This document shows, in pieces, positions 1 through 5,505 of a stretch of 5,734 nt of DNA. The stretch is taken from contig JAJFLN010000586.1 in the NCBI GenBank assembly GCA_021772705.1, forward strand, positions 1-5,734, given 5' to 3'. The translations under genes were made by a program, and so were the position numbers. The notes beneath the pieces are model-generated. The model was not told where the DNA came from, ran no database searches, and worked only from the letters and a program-made list of their open reading frames with translations. The number at the start of each line of letters is the position of its first letter. Positions within the stretch are counted from its first letter, which is position 1. Source of the DNA: Candidatus Cloacimonadota bacterium (GTDB lineage Bacteria; Muiribacteriota; UBA6191; JACPRK01).

Positions 1-503
1 TTGGAGCCGGCCAGGGGCAGCTCCTGGGTGTACTCCATCTCGAGGCGCTTCGAGCCGTGGGCCGGTATGGGATAGACCTTCACCGAGAAGGTGCCCGTAG
101 CCGCCTCATCATCGGTCCGCTCCAGCAGGCCTGGGTCGATCTTGCTCGCCGTCAACTCCTCGTAGATGCCCCGTGCTCGTGCTCGCTCCAGGACAACGCC
201 GGCAATCCTGACCCCGTCTTCCCAGATGGCGAAGTGAGACAGGCTCGTACCGGCGGGCAGGAAGAACAGGTACTCCCCTTCCAGATCGGCGGCGGTACGA
301 TTGCGGAACACCTGAACGGTCTTGACGGTTGCGAAGCGGCCACGAACGTCCAGCTCCAGGTCCATTCGCTCCAGGGAGAGGACGGAGGAGTCCGGCTTTC
401 CCCCGCCGTTGGTGGCGATGAGCACACCGGGGTCGGCAAGGACTGCCGAGGCGAGGACCAGGTGCAGGAGCAGATGGAGCGCAAGAGTGGACTTGGCGAA
501 CAA
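1..503 (-). CDS. VIT-domain secreted/surface protein, N-terminal part (runs off left edge)
   Basis: The open frame runs from about 503 down past base 1, giving 167 visible codons. With the TTG start at 501-503, residues 1-23 form a clear signal peptide (MFAKSTLALH, a Leu-rich core, then SAVLA before DP). Residues about 42-165 match a VIT (vault/inter-alpha-trypsin) domain: alternating strands around ATVKTVQVFRNRT, then EGEYLFFLPAG, the helix ARARGIYEEL, KIDPGLLE at 121-128, and VKVYPIPAHGSKRLEMEY near the end. Bacterial VIT proteins usually continue into a von Willebrand A domain with a metal-binding site. That part would lie beyond the window, so it is inferred, not seen. The gene lies 88 bp downstream of the peptidase gene with no terminator between, so it is probably the fourth gene of the operon. 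The start is uncertain: no good Shine-Dalgarno precedes the TTG, and an in-frame GTG at 543-545 would add 14 residues before the signal peptide. Confidence 0.85.
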   Translation of the reverse strand, partial: MFAKSTLALHLLLHLVLASAVLADPGVLIATNGGGKPDSSVLSLERMDLELDVRGRFATVKTVQVFRNRTAADLEGEYLFFLPAGTSLSHFAIWEDGVRIAGVVLERARARGIYEELTASKIDPGLLERTDDEAATGTFSVKVYPIPAHGSKRLEMEYTQELPLAGS

Positions 504-591
504 TAGACTGGGGGTTGAAGTCGAGATTGTCCGGAGGGGAAGCACGCCACAGTCTACCAGTAACAGGCCACAAAGAAAGCCAATCAGGCAC

Positions 592-1551
592 TCAGAGCGA
601 GGGGGGGATGTGGATGCGGGACTGGGGATCGATGTACTTGCCACCCTGCATGACGGAGAAGTGAAGATGATCTCCGGTAGAGTTACCGGTGCTGTTGACG
701 CCGGCCACCTGCTGTCCCGCCGTGACCCGGTCGCCGGTCTTCACCCGGAAACTGCCGTGTTGCAGATGCATGTAGACAGTCTGATATCCGTTGCCGTGAT
801 CGATGATCACCGTGTTGCCGCCGCCGCCCCGGGGACCGGCGTGAACTACTCGGCCGGGACCGGTGGCACGGACCGGTGTTCCCCGGGGAGCGCCGATATC
901 CACGCCCTGATGGTAGCTGCTACAGCCGGAACAGGGTGACTTGCGACGGCCGAAGTCACTGGTGATGCGCCCCGTCGATAGAGGAAGAACCTGGAAGGCT
1001 TCGCCATTGCCCTGGGCTGGTTTGGCCTGACCGGAATCGGCCTTGCCGGGAATGTCGGCCTTCCCGGGCCGTCGGGTCGCGGCTTGCCGGACCGCCTCCT
1101 TGCCTCCGGGAATACGGAACTTCTGTCCCGGGTAGATGAGGTTCGGATTGTTGATCTTCCCCGAGTTGGCGTTGAAGAGACTCCTCCAGGAGAAGGGATT
1201 GCCCAGGAACCGGAGCGCCAGGTCCCAGAGAGTGTCCCCGGACTTGACCACGTAGGCACCTCCCTGCTCTGACTCCGGCCCACGGGCGGCCAGCCCGCCT
1301 TGCGGATCGAAGGGCTTCGGTTCGGCCAGCAAAACGCCATCCCCGAAGGACAGGAAGAGGACTACAAAGAGGGCGACGATCGAGTTAGTTTCCGTCCGGA
1401 AACTCCCAATCCGTTCGGCCCGAGCCTTCTGTCGAGGGCCAGTGTTGGAGCGGCCGGGGGCCCTCTCCTGAGCTTGCCGAAGGGTCGGGGCGAACGAGTT
1501 TCCGGACGGAAACGAGTTAGCGGCGGTACTTCGCTTGTCCTGTGAATTCAA
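592..1551 (-). CDS. LysM plus M23-family murein endopeptidase (NlpD/EnvC-like architecture)
   Basis: This is a 319-residue exported protein. LysM spans residues about 99-147 (YVVKSGDTLWDLA to PGQKFRIPGG) and should bind peptidoglycan. A low-complexity linker at 155-185 contains a tandem PGKAD repeat. An M23 (LytM-type) domain fills about 195-310. The M23 zinc and catalytic residues all look present: H214 and D218 in HQGVD, H262 in MHL, and H295/H297 in DHLHF. It is therefore probably an active cross-link endopeptidase rather than a degenerate amidase activator. The TTG start at 1549-1551 is supported by GGGAGG five bases upstream and by the lack of a usable later start. The hydrophobic signal core is residues 58-70, with likely cleavage after A76. 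Residues 14-57 come from an inserted repeat element, giving an unusually long 57-residue n-region. A CSGC pair (C207, C210) sits just before the zinc histidine. The gene begins 16 bp after the propeller gene, so the two are probably translationally coupled. Confidence 0.93.
   Translation of the reverse strand: MNSQDKRSTAANSFPSGNSFAPTLRQAQERAPGRSNTGPRQKARAERIGSFRTETNSIVALFVVLFLSFGDGVLLAEPKPFDPQGGLAARGPESEQGGAYVVKSGDTLWDLALRFLGNPFSWRSLFNANSGKINNPNLIYPGQKFRIPGGKEAVRQAATRRPGKADIPGKADSGQAKPAQGNGEAFQVLPLSTGRITSDFGRRKSPCSGCSSYHQGVDIGAPRGTPVRATGPGRVVHAGPRGGGGNTVIIDHGNGYQTVYMHLQHGSFRVKTGDRVTAGQQVAGVNSTGNSTGDHLHFSVMQGGKYIDPQSRIHIPPSL
1381..1388. repeat. Left target-site duplication of the MITE-like element
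   Basis: CGAGTTAG lies immediately outside the left inverted terminus and is identical to 1513-1520. Deleting one copy plus the element removes exactly 132 bp and leaves the peptidase reading frame intact. Confidence 0.82.
1389..1512. mobile_element. 124-bp MITE-like non-autonomous element with 17-bp perfect inverted termini
   Basis: The left end TTTCCGTCCGGAAACTC (1389-1405) is the exact reverse complement of the right end (1496-1512). Each end is itself a small palindrome (TTTCCG, 2 bp, CGGAAA). Inside, 1412-1429 pairs with 1479-1496 at 16 of 18 positions, and 1434-1440 pairs perfectly with 1459-1465. The whole element can therefore fold into one long interrupted hairpin. It is flanked flush on both sides by the 8-bp direct repeat CGAGTTAG. 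It is too short to encode a transposase and would have been moved in trans. The 8-bp duplication suggests a DDE-type IS family, but I cannot assign one. It lies entirely inside the LysM-M23 coding sequence and carries a copy of the dispersed CCTGAGCTTG repeat core at 1467-1484. Confidence 0.85.
1467..1484 (+). repeat. Dispersed repeat core (copy 1, inside the MITE-like element)
   Basis: CCTGAGCTTGCCGAAGGG matches the core repeated three times at 5570-5653. Read on the coding strand it yields the residues LRQAQER (24-30) of the peptidase. I recall this kind of peptide from hypothetical proteins of repeat-rich bacterial genomes. That is general recollection, not a search result. Confidence 0.7.
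1513..1520. repeat. Right target-site duplication of the MITE-like element
   Basis: CGAGTTAG lies immediately outside the right inverted terminus and is identical to 1381-1388. On the coding strand both copies read CTAACTCG and encode the Asn-Ser found at residues 12-13 and again at 56-57. Confidence 0.82.
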
Positions 1552-1556
1552 GGCAA

Positions 1557-1562
1557 CCTCCC
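1557..1562 (-). promoter_or_regulatory. Ribosome binding site fixing the TTG start of the LysM-M23 gene
   Basis: On the minus strand GGGAGG lies five bases before the TTG at 1549-1551 and only a few bases after the TGA of the preceding gene (1568-1570). This decides the start upstream of the inserted element and implies that translation must pass through it. Confidence 0.8.
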
Positions 1563-1567
1563 GGGTC

Positions 1568-2539
1568 TCATCGAGGGAACCGATGGAGCATCAAGTTGTA
1601 ACCCGTGCCGGCCCGGGTACGAAACGTGAGGATGTCCCCAGCCGGCGTCGGCCTGGAGAATCGTGGTAACAGTCCGTAGTTTTCAGGCGAAACGGGAGCT
1701 CGCAGTTCCTTCTCGATCCGGCCGTCGAGCCCGATGCGGGCGAAGCTGGAGAACTGCCACTTCTCGTTCCTGGCCTCGATTGTCTCCACGTAGAGCCTGC
1801 CCAGGCTGTCGGAACCGAGCAGCTGACTGCCGGCCAGCTCGAGATCCGGTCCGTGGGACCTGATGGTGATGACAGCCTCGCGAGTGGAATCCGGGGACAC
1901 CGAACGGGAGAGCAAGGCCTCCTCGGCGCTCTTCGAATCGAGATGGTAGAGCCGGCCATCGGCATCCATCACCACGGTCCAGTCCGGGCCGCGCCACTCC
2001 CGCAGGAACTGGCCGGTTTCAGAGAACTCGCTGACACCAGGCAATCCGGCGTCACGAACCAGTATCCGGCCGTCGGGGGCGAGTCCAATCTCCGCGCCGT
2101 TGTGAAACAGCCCGTACCTGCCGGAGGGTCCTCGAGGGTCCACCCGCAGGACCGTACCGCCGATGGAGTCGAGGATATGGAAGACCCCGTCCCGATCCCG
2201 CACGAAGTCCGTCAGCAAGGAATCCTCGGACAGCAGGCCCGTCTCGTCCAGGACCAGGGTCTCTTCCCGGACGCCCTGTCCCGAAAGTCCCATGAGGACA
2301 CGCCTTCCGATCGTATCGAGGAGGTGCAGCTTGCCACTCTCGTCCATGAGGAAAGACGAGGGCACGCCGTCTCCGACATCCTGGAGCCCTCCGTGGCGCA
2401 GCTCGGAGTCCCCTTCGCCCCAGGTCACCGAGGCGAGGTGTTCGAACCCAGGGGGGGCCGGATCGGCGTCGGCGAAGGCCGCGGGAGGGGTGGCCATCAC
2501 GAGAAACAGGGCAACCCATATTGGGAAGGTCATCTTCAT
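1568..2539 (-). CDS. Secreted six-bladed beta-propeller protein (NHL/TolB-like)
   Basis: This 323-residue protein has a signal peptide (residues 1-23, MKMTFPIWVALFLVM core, cleavage after AFA). The rest shows six recurrences of an NHL-like blade signature, roughly 'D..G.l.lLD....v'. Examples are FLMDESGKLHLLDTIGRRV, FVRDRDGVFHILDSIGGTV, IGLAPDGRILVRDAG, VMDADGRLYHLDSKS, LGSDSLGRLYVETIE and the closing TPAGDILTFRTRAG. Such propellers are usually scaffolds for protein or ligand binding, and no catalytic residue can be picked out. It should be periplasmic or surface-exposed. The ATG at 2537-2539 is supported by AGGAG eight bases upstream. It starts 40 bp after the large propeller gene and ends 16 bp before the LysM-M23 gene, so it sits mid-operon. 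I do not recognise a named family and assign no specific function. Confidence 0.85.
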   Translation of the reverse strand: MKMTFPIWVALFLVMATPPAAFADADPAPPGFEHLASVTWGEGDSELRHGGLQDVGDGVPSSFLMDESGKLHLLDTIGRRVLMGLSGQGVREETLVLDETGLLSEDSLLTDFVRDRDGVFHILDSIGGTVLRVDPRGPSGRYGLFHNGAEIGLAPDGRILVRDAGLPGVSEFSETGQFLREWRGPDWTVVMDADGRLYHLDSKSAEEALLSRSVSPDSTREAVITIRSHGPDLELAGSQLLGSDSLGRLYVETIEARNEKWQFSSFARIGLDGRIEKELRAPVSPENYGLLPRFSRPTPAGDILTFRTRAGTGYNLMLHRFPR

Positions 2540-2547
2540 GTACGTGT

Positions 2548-2556
2548 CTCCTCCCC
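2548..2556 (-). promoter_or_regulatory. Ribosome binding site of the six-bladed propeller gene
   Basis: GGGGAGGAG on the minus strand ends eight bases before the ATG at 2537-2539. Part of it overlaps one arm of a weak 5-bp hairpin (2554-2558 with 2567-2571). That pairing is too short to claim as regulation. Confidence 0.75.
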
Positions 2557-2579
2557 TGACACTATGCAGGGCTCGATGT

Positions 2580-4580
2580 TTAGTTGAAGAATTCCAGAGG
2601 AATTCGGGTCAGTCCCGCCTCTGTCCCCACGAGCAGATGGGTCGACGTGGCCAGCAGGGCCGTCACGTCCGGATGCCCCAGGCCTTCGACGATCAGACGC
2701 GACGGCCCTCTCGAGTCCAGGGGCAAGAGGAGGATTCCGTCCAGGGTACCGAACGCAACGGAGAGGAGCACCCGGGCGACGGCGTTGGCGTTGATCTCCC
2801 GTCCTGCCGGAAGCTCGGCGGGGCGACTGAATGTGCCATCATTGCCCAGCAGGACCGGGCCGCCGCCATAGGTCCCGATCCAGCAACCTCCGGCCACGGG
2901 ATGGACTACGGTGACCCAAGCAGCCGGCAAGGCAGTGGTCCCGGCGGTGTAGGTAGCCACGACCCGGTCATCAGCGAGGTCTGCCAGGCCTCCGAGGGTT
3001 CCAATCCGGACTCTATCCATCAGCCGGGCCCCGGTGTAGATGTGATTGCTCGGCAGGCCCTGGAATCCGGTCAAGCTGAACAGCCGGCCGCCCTGTTCCA
3101 CCGTTATCCCCTTCTCGGTGCCGTAGAGCCGCCCGGCCGGGACGCGGAGACTGAAGGCGACGTTCTCTCCGATGAGCCCATCGGCCTTCCTCAAGCGGCG
3201 CTGGACCGTGTACCCGTCGTGGCGGATGACGCCGTGGAGGGTGGCCACGTCCATGGTCATGGTCGGAAGATCCCAGCGGAGATGATTGACGCCGGGACAG
3301 TCTTCCAGGCCGGGGACCAGGGAGGGCGCGGGCTGCAACCGCCGGACACCACCCTCGAAGAAGCCCACCCAGACTGATTCCTCGCCGCCGAGAGCCAGAG
3401 CCGAGACATGGGGATGGGGCAGGTCGGAGGGAAGGTCGAGGGCCTGGACCCGGTCCCTGCTGATCCGGAAGGCTCCCGTAGAGGTACCGGCTACCACGGC
3501 GTCGGATATGAATAGAATCGAGAGTATCGGAGCCTGTAACCGTTTCCATGGCTGGGAGACCGGACGACGGGCTGCCTCGTCTGGCACGACCTGTGACAGA
3601 GGACGCCCCGCTGCCCCATCAGGCTCCGATGGAAGCCTGTAGAGGGCGCCTTCCATGGTGCCGATCAGAACGGCGCCACCGGCCCCCCCTTCGAGGGCCG
3701 TGACGTGGATGTCGGGCAGCAGGGTTGTCATGATCAACCGTCGATCCATGCTGTGTAATCCGTAGGGAGTCCCGATCAGCAGCCTGCCCCGGGAATGGAA
3801 GAGCCCTGTGATCTGGCGGGGACGCTCCTCCGGTTCGGCCTGCCCACCGCTGTCCCGGACGACCAGACCTTGTTCTGGCGTGGCGACGACGAAGCCCGAT
3901 TCGGTAGCGACCAGGGCCGACACCTGCTGGACGGGTCCGCCGGAGATCTTCAGGGATAGTGTCTTGAAGTGTCCATCCTCTAGTGCGATGAGGCCGGCTC
4001 CAAAGGTACCGATCAACAATCGATTGCGGCTCGAGCAGAGCGACGTGATCCTGTTGGCCGCCGGTGCCGGAAACCGGTAGCTCACCAGAGTGTCTCCCTG
4101 CAAGCGGACCAGGCCACTGGATGCAGTTCCGATCCAGAGATCGCCGTCATGTACAGCCAGAGATGTCAGGTTATTCTCGGGCAATCCGGTCAGGGCCGTG
4201 ATCCGATCCGCCGTGGTGAACTCCAGCCCCCCGGGGCCGCGGGATCTGAGCAGCCCCCCGGAGGTAGCCATCCAGAGGAAGCCGCCGTGGGTCTCCAGGG
4301 CCCGGACCTTGCTGGTGGAAACGAGCTCGGTGGCCCCGGGAATTCGTAGGTCGCCAGAGCGATGCCGGACGATGGCCGGGGCGAGCCGGCCAGCAGTCTG
4401 AGCCTCGACTCTCGCCGCTGCGACAGCCTTCAGGGCCGGCTCCCGGATCTGGATACGGAAGAAATGGCCCAGCAGGACAGCCAAGGCACAGCCAGTCATC
4501 AGACCGAGTACGACGTGCCTTCCCGAAGCACCACGACGGGAGGTGGGAGACGGCGCGATGAGGGGGGGAGGACGATTCAC
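2580..4580 (-). CDS. Membrane-anchored two-component-regulator-type double propeller, no kinase domain
   Basis: This is a 666-residue protein. Residues 1-22 are Pro/Arg-rich and probably cytoplasmic. Residues about 23-41 (VVLGLMTGCALAVLLGHFF) form one transmembrane segment, and the rest should be periplasmic. About fourteen blade markers of the Reg_prop type ('lWiGT..GGl.rl') occur from residue 101 to 661. They include LWMATSGGLLR, LWIGTASSGLVRL, LLIGTFGAGLIAL, LLIGTPYGLHSM, VLIGTMEGALYRL, VWVGFFEGGVRRL, RIGTLGGLADL, CWIGTYGGGPVLL and LLVGTEAGLTRIP. Fourteen blades fit two seven-bladed propellers, as in periplasmic sensors of hybrid two-component systems. Here the protein ends at the last blade, with no Y_Y_Y, second membrane segment, histidine kinase or receiver. 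A ligand-sensing or scaffolding role is inference. The GTG at 4578-4580 is the only start between the upstream in-frame stop and the membrane segment, although its Shine-Dalgarno is poor. It is the first gene of the minus-strand operon. Confidence 0.88.
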   Translation of the reverse strand: MNRPPPLIAPSPTSRRGASGRHVVLGLMTGCALAVLLGHFFRIQIREPALKAVAAARVEAQTAGRLAPAIVRHRSGDLRIPGATELVSTSKVRALETHGGFLWMATSGGLLRSRGPGGLEFTTADRITALTGLPENNLTSLAVHDGDLWIGTASSGLVRLQGDTLVSYRFPAPAANRITSLCSSRNRLLIGTFGAGLIALEDGHFKTLSLKISGGPVQQVSALVATESGFVVATPEQGLVVRDSGGQAEPEERPRQITGLFHSRGRLLIGTPYGLHSMDRRLIMTTLLPDIHVTALEGGAGGAVLIGTMEGALYRLPSEPDGAAGRPLSQVVPDEAARRPVSQPWKRLQAPILSILFISDAVVAGTSTGAFRISRDRVQALDLPSDLPHPHVSALALGGEESVWVGFFEGGVRRLQPAPSLVPGLEDCPGVNHLRWDLPTMTMDVATLHGVIRHDGYTVQRRLRKADGLIGENVAFSLRVPAGRLYGTEKGITVEQGGRLFSLTGFQGLPSNHIYTGARLMDRVRIGTLGGLADLADDRVVATYTAGTTALPAAWVTVVHPVAGGCWIGTYGGGPVLLGNDGTFSRPAELPAGREINANAVARVLLSVAFGTLDGILLLPLDSRGPSRLIVEGLGHPDVTALLATSTHLLVGTEAGLTRIPLEFFN

Positions 4581-4585
4581 GTGAT
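4573..4585. promoter_or_regulatory. Candidate operator/repeat motif, copy 1 (overlaps operon start codon)
   Basis: CGATTCACGTGAT contains the palindrome CACGTG and matches 4667-4679 at 12 of 13 bases. A looser relative, AGTTCATGTAA, lies at 4640-4650. The copy at the start codon may be coincidence. Binding by a repressor is inference. Confidence 0.35.
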
Positions 4586-4666
4586 TGAAGCTGGGAGCAG
4601 GCTTCTTGGTGGGTGCAACTTATTGGGCCATGTCATGGTAGTTCATGTAACAAGCCTGGGCCATGG

Positions 4667-4679
4667 CGATTCATGTGAT
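4667..4679. promoter_or_regulatory. Candidate operator/repeat motif, copy 2
   Basis: CGATTCATGTGAT lies 19 bases upstream of the -35 box of the divergent plus-strand promoter and about 90 bases upstream of the minus-strand operon start. It could serve either gene. It also belongs to a local imperfect duplication in which GGGCCATG (4625-4632 and 4658-4665) is followed by TTCATGT. Confidence 0.35.
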
Positions 4680-4697
4680 CTTTTCGCTCTGGCCGGG

Positions 4698-4726
4698 TTG
4701 ACACTTTGAAAAGCCATTCCTATACT
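4698..4726 (+). promoter_or_regulatory. Near-consensus sigma70 promoter for the glycine-zipper protein gene
   Basis: TTGACA at 4698-4703, a 17-base spacer and TATACT at 4721-4726 give a perfect -35, ideal spacing and a -10 one base from consensus. Transcription would begin near 4733, leaving a leader of about 60 bases before the ATG. High basal expression is expected. Confidence 0.85.
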
Positions 4727-4779
4727 TCTGGAGCATTTCGCATCCAGACAGGAATTTCCCGATTGAATACCGGGTTGCT

Positions 4780-4786
4780 AAGGAGG
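4780..4786 (+). promoter_or_regulatory. Strong ribosome binding site of the glycine-zipper protein gene
   Basis: AAGGAGG lies seven bases before the ATG at 4794. This is a full anti-16S match at good spacing, and it decides the start. Confidence 0.88.
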
Positions 4787-4793
4787 CAGAAGG

Positions 4794-5453
4794 ATGAAGT
4801 TTAGAAAGTTGGTCAGCGCACTGACCCTCATGGCGTTCCTGGGTTGTGTTATGGGCGCCCCTGTATATGCAGATGGGTTCTTCAACAACAATCGACGGGA
4901 CAACTGGAATGACCGTGACAGCCGCGACAGTGGCTGGTTCGATTCGAACCGCTCTGGCGGAACCGACACGGGCATGCAGTACTGGAACAACAGCCGCGGA
5001 AGTAACAGCTTCACCGGTGGCGGCTCCTTCCTGAAGACCCTGCTCCCGGGCTTGCTCGGCGGCGTCGCAGGTTTCTTCCTGGGCTCCAGCTTCGGCCCCA
5101 TCGGCAAGATCGTGGGTGCAGCCGCTGGCTTCTTCATCGCCAAGTGGCTGGCAGGCAAGCTCTTCGGTGACGACAACGATCGGTACCGCTACAGCGATAA
5201 CAACCGAGAATTTAACTGGGGCTGGAACAGCACCAGTGACTGGAATAGAGGAAACGGCTACTACCCTCGCGGCAGCGAGACGGGTGGCGGTAACGCCAGC
5301 GTCGAGGCACTCCGAGACAGGTACTTTGATGCAACTCGTACCTACCAGGATAGCCTGAGAAGCGGCTCCGGTCAGGACAGCGATGCTGCCCGCCGCGCCT
5401 TCGAGGCATCCCGGACGGCCTACTTCGACGCCATCAAGGCGAACTACAGGTAA
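4794..5453 (+). CDS. Secreted Asn/Gly-rich glycine-zipper protein of unknown function
   Basis: This is a 219-residue protein. Residues 1-26 form a textbook Sec signal peptide (MKFRKLV, hydrophobic core, cleavage after VYA). Residues 28-75 are rich in Asn, Asp, Arg, Ser, Gly and Trp and look disordered. Residues about 79-125 contain a hydrophobic glycine-zipper pair (LLPGLLGGVAGFFLG, then GKIVGAAAGFFIAKWLAG), as in proteins that pack or oligomerise in the outer membrane. A second polar Asn/Trp/Gly-rich segment covers 126-165. The C-terminal 50 residues look like a charged amphipathic helix with a weak internal repeat (RDRYFDATRTYQDSL and RRAFEASRTAYFDAIK). It is transcribed alone, divergently from the propeller operon, from a strong promoter, and ends 24 bases before a strong terminator. 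An abundant envelope-associated protein is plausible. I do not recognise a named family. Cys18 is not in a good lipobox, so a lipoprotein is less likely. Confidence 0.85.
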   Translation: MKFRKLVSALTLMAFLGCVMGAPVYADGFFNNNRRDNWNDRDSRDSGWFDSNRSGGTDTGMQYWNNSRGSNSFTGGGSFLKTLLPGLLGGVAGFFLGSSFGPIGKIVGAAAGFFIAKWLAGKLFGDDNDRYRYSDNNREFNWGWNSTSDWNRGNGYYPRGSETGGGNASVEALRDRYFDATRTYQDSLRSGSGQDSDAARRAFEASRTAYFDAIKANYR

Positions 5454-5477
5454 ACTCGCTCAGGCGAGACTTCAACG

Positions 5478-5505
5478 AGGCCGGAGGCGATTACGCCTCC
5501 GGCCT
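5478..5505 (+). terminator. Strong intrinsic terminator after the glycine-zipper protein gene
   Basis: The perfect 12-bp stem AGGCCGGAGGCG / CGCCTCCGGCCT has a 4-base ATTA loop and is followed by TGTTCTATT on the plus strand. The T tract is modest. The minus-strand side lacks one, so termination is probably mainly of the plus-strand gene. The TAA of the leftward frame entering from the right edge falls in the loop. Confidence 0.85.

Noticed and set aside
57..591. Several overlapping open frames on both strands over the left end
   Set aside because: The remaining minus-strand frame gives a signal peptide and a convincing VIT domain. The other frames give Arg/Pro/Ser-rich strings with no recognisable fold.
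2589..2605. Two GAATTC sites five bases apart forming a small palindrome at the end of the large propeller gene
   Set aside because: The sequence simply encodes the C-terminal residues RIPLEFF. A 6-bp AT-rich stem with no T tract is not a credible terminator.
2163..3377. Long plus-strand open frame (404 codons) opposite the two propeller genes
   Set aside because: It spans two well-supported minus-strand genes and their gap. Its product is Ser/Pro/Arg/Gly-rich without domain pattern, which is typical of a GC-rich antisense shadow.
3552..3614. Apparent short duplication AAGRPLSQ / AARRPVSQ in a loop of the large propeller
   Set aside because: The DNA similarity is patchy with many mismatches. 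It reads as a low-complexity inter-blade loop, not a clear repeat.
4758..4775. Possible CCCG/CGGG hairpin in the leader of the glycine-zipper gene, considered as a riboswitch or attenuator
   Set aside because: The stem is only 4 bp and the whole leader is about 60 bases, with no recognisable riboswitch architecture.
4836..4850. Cys18 of the glycine-zipper protein as a lipoprotein lipobox
   Set aside because: The preceding residues are F-L-G rather than a standard L-[AS]-[GA], and a far better signal peptidase I site (VYA before DG) follows eight residues later.
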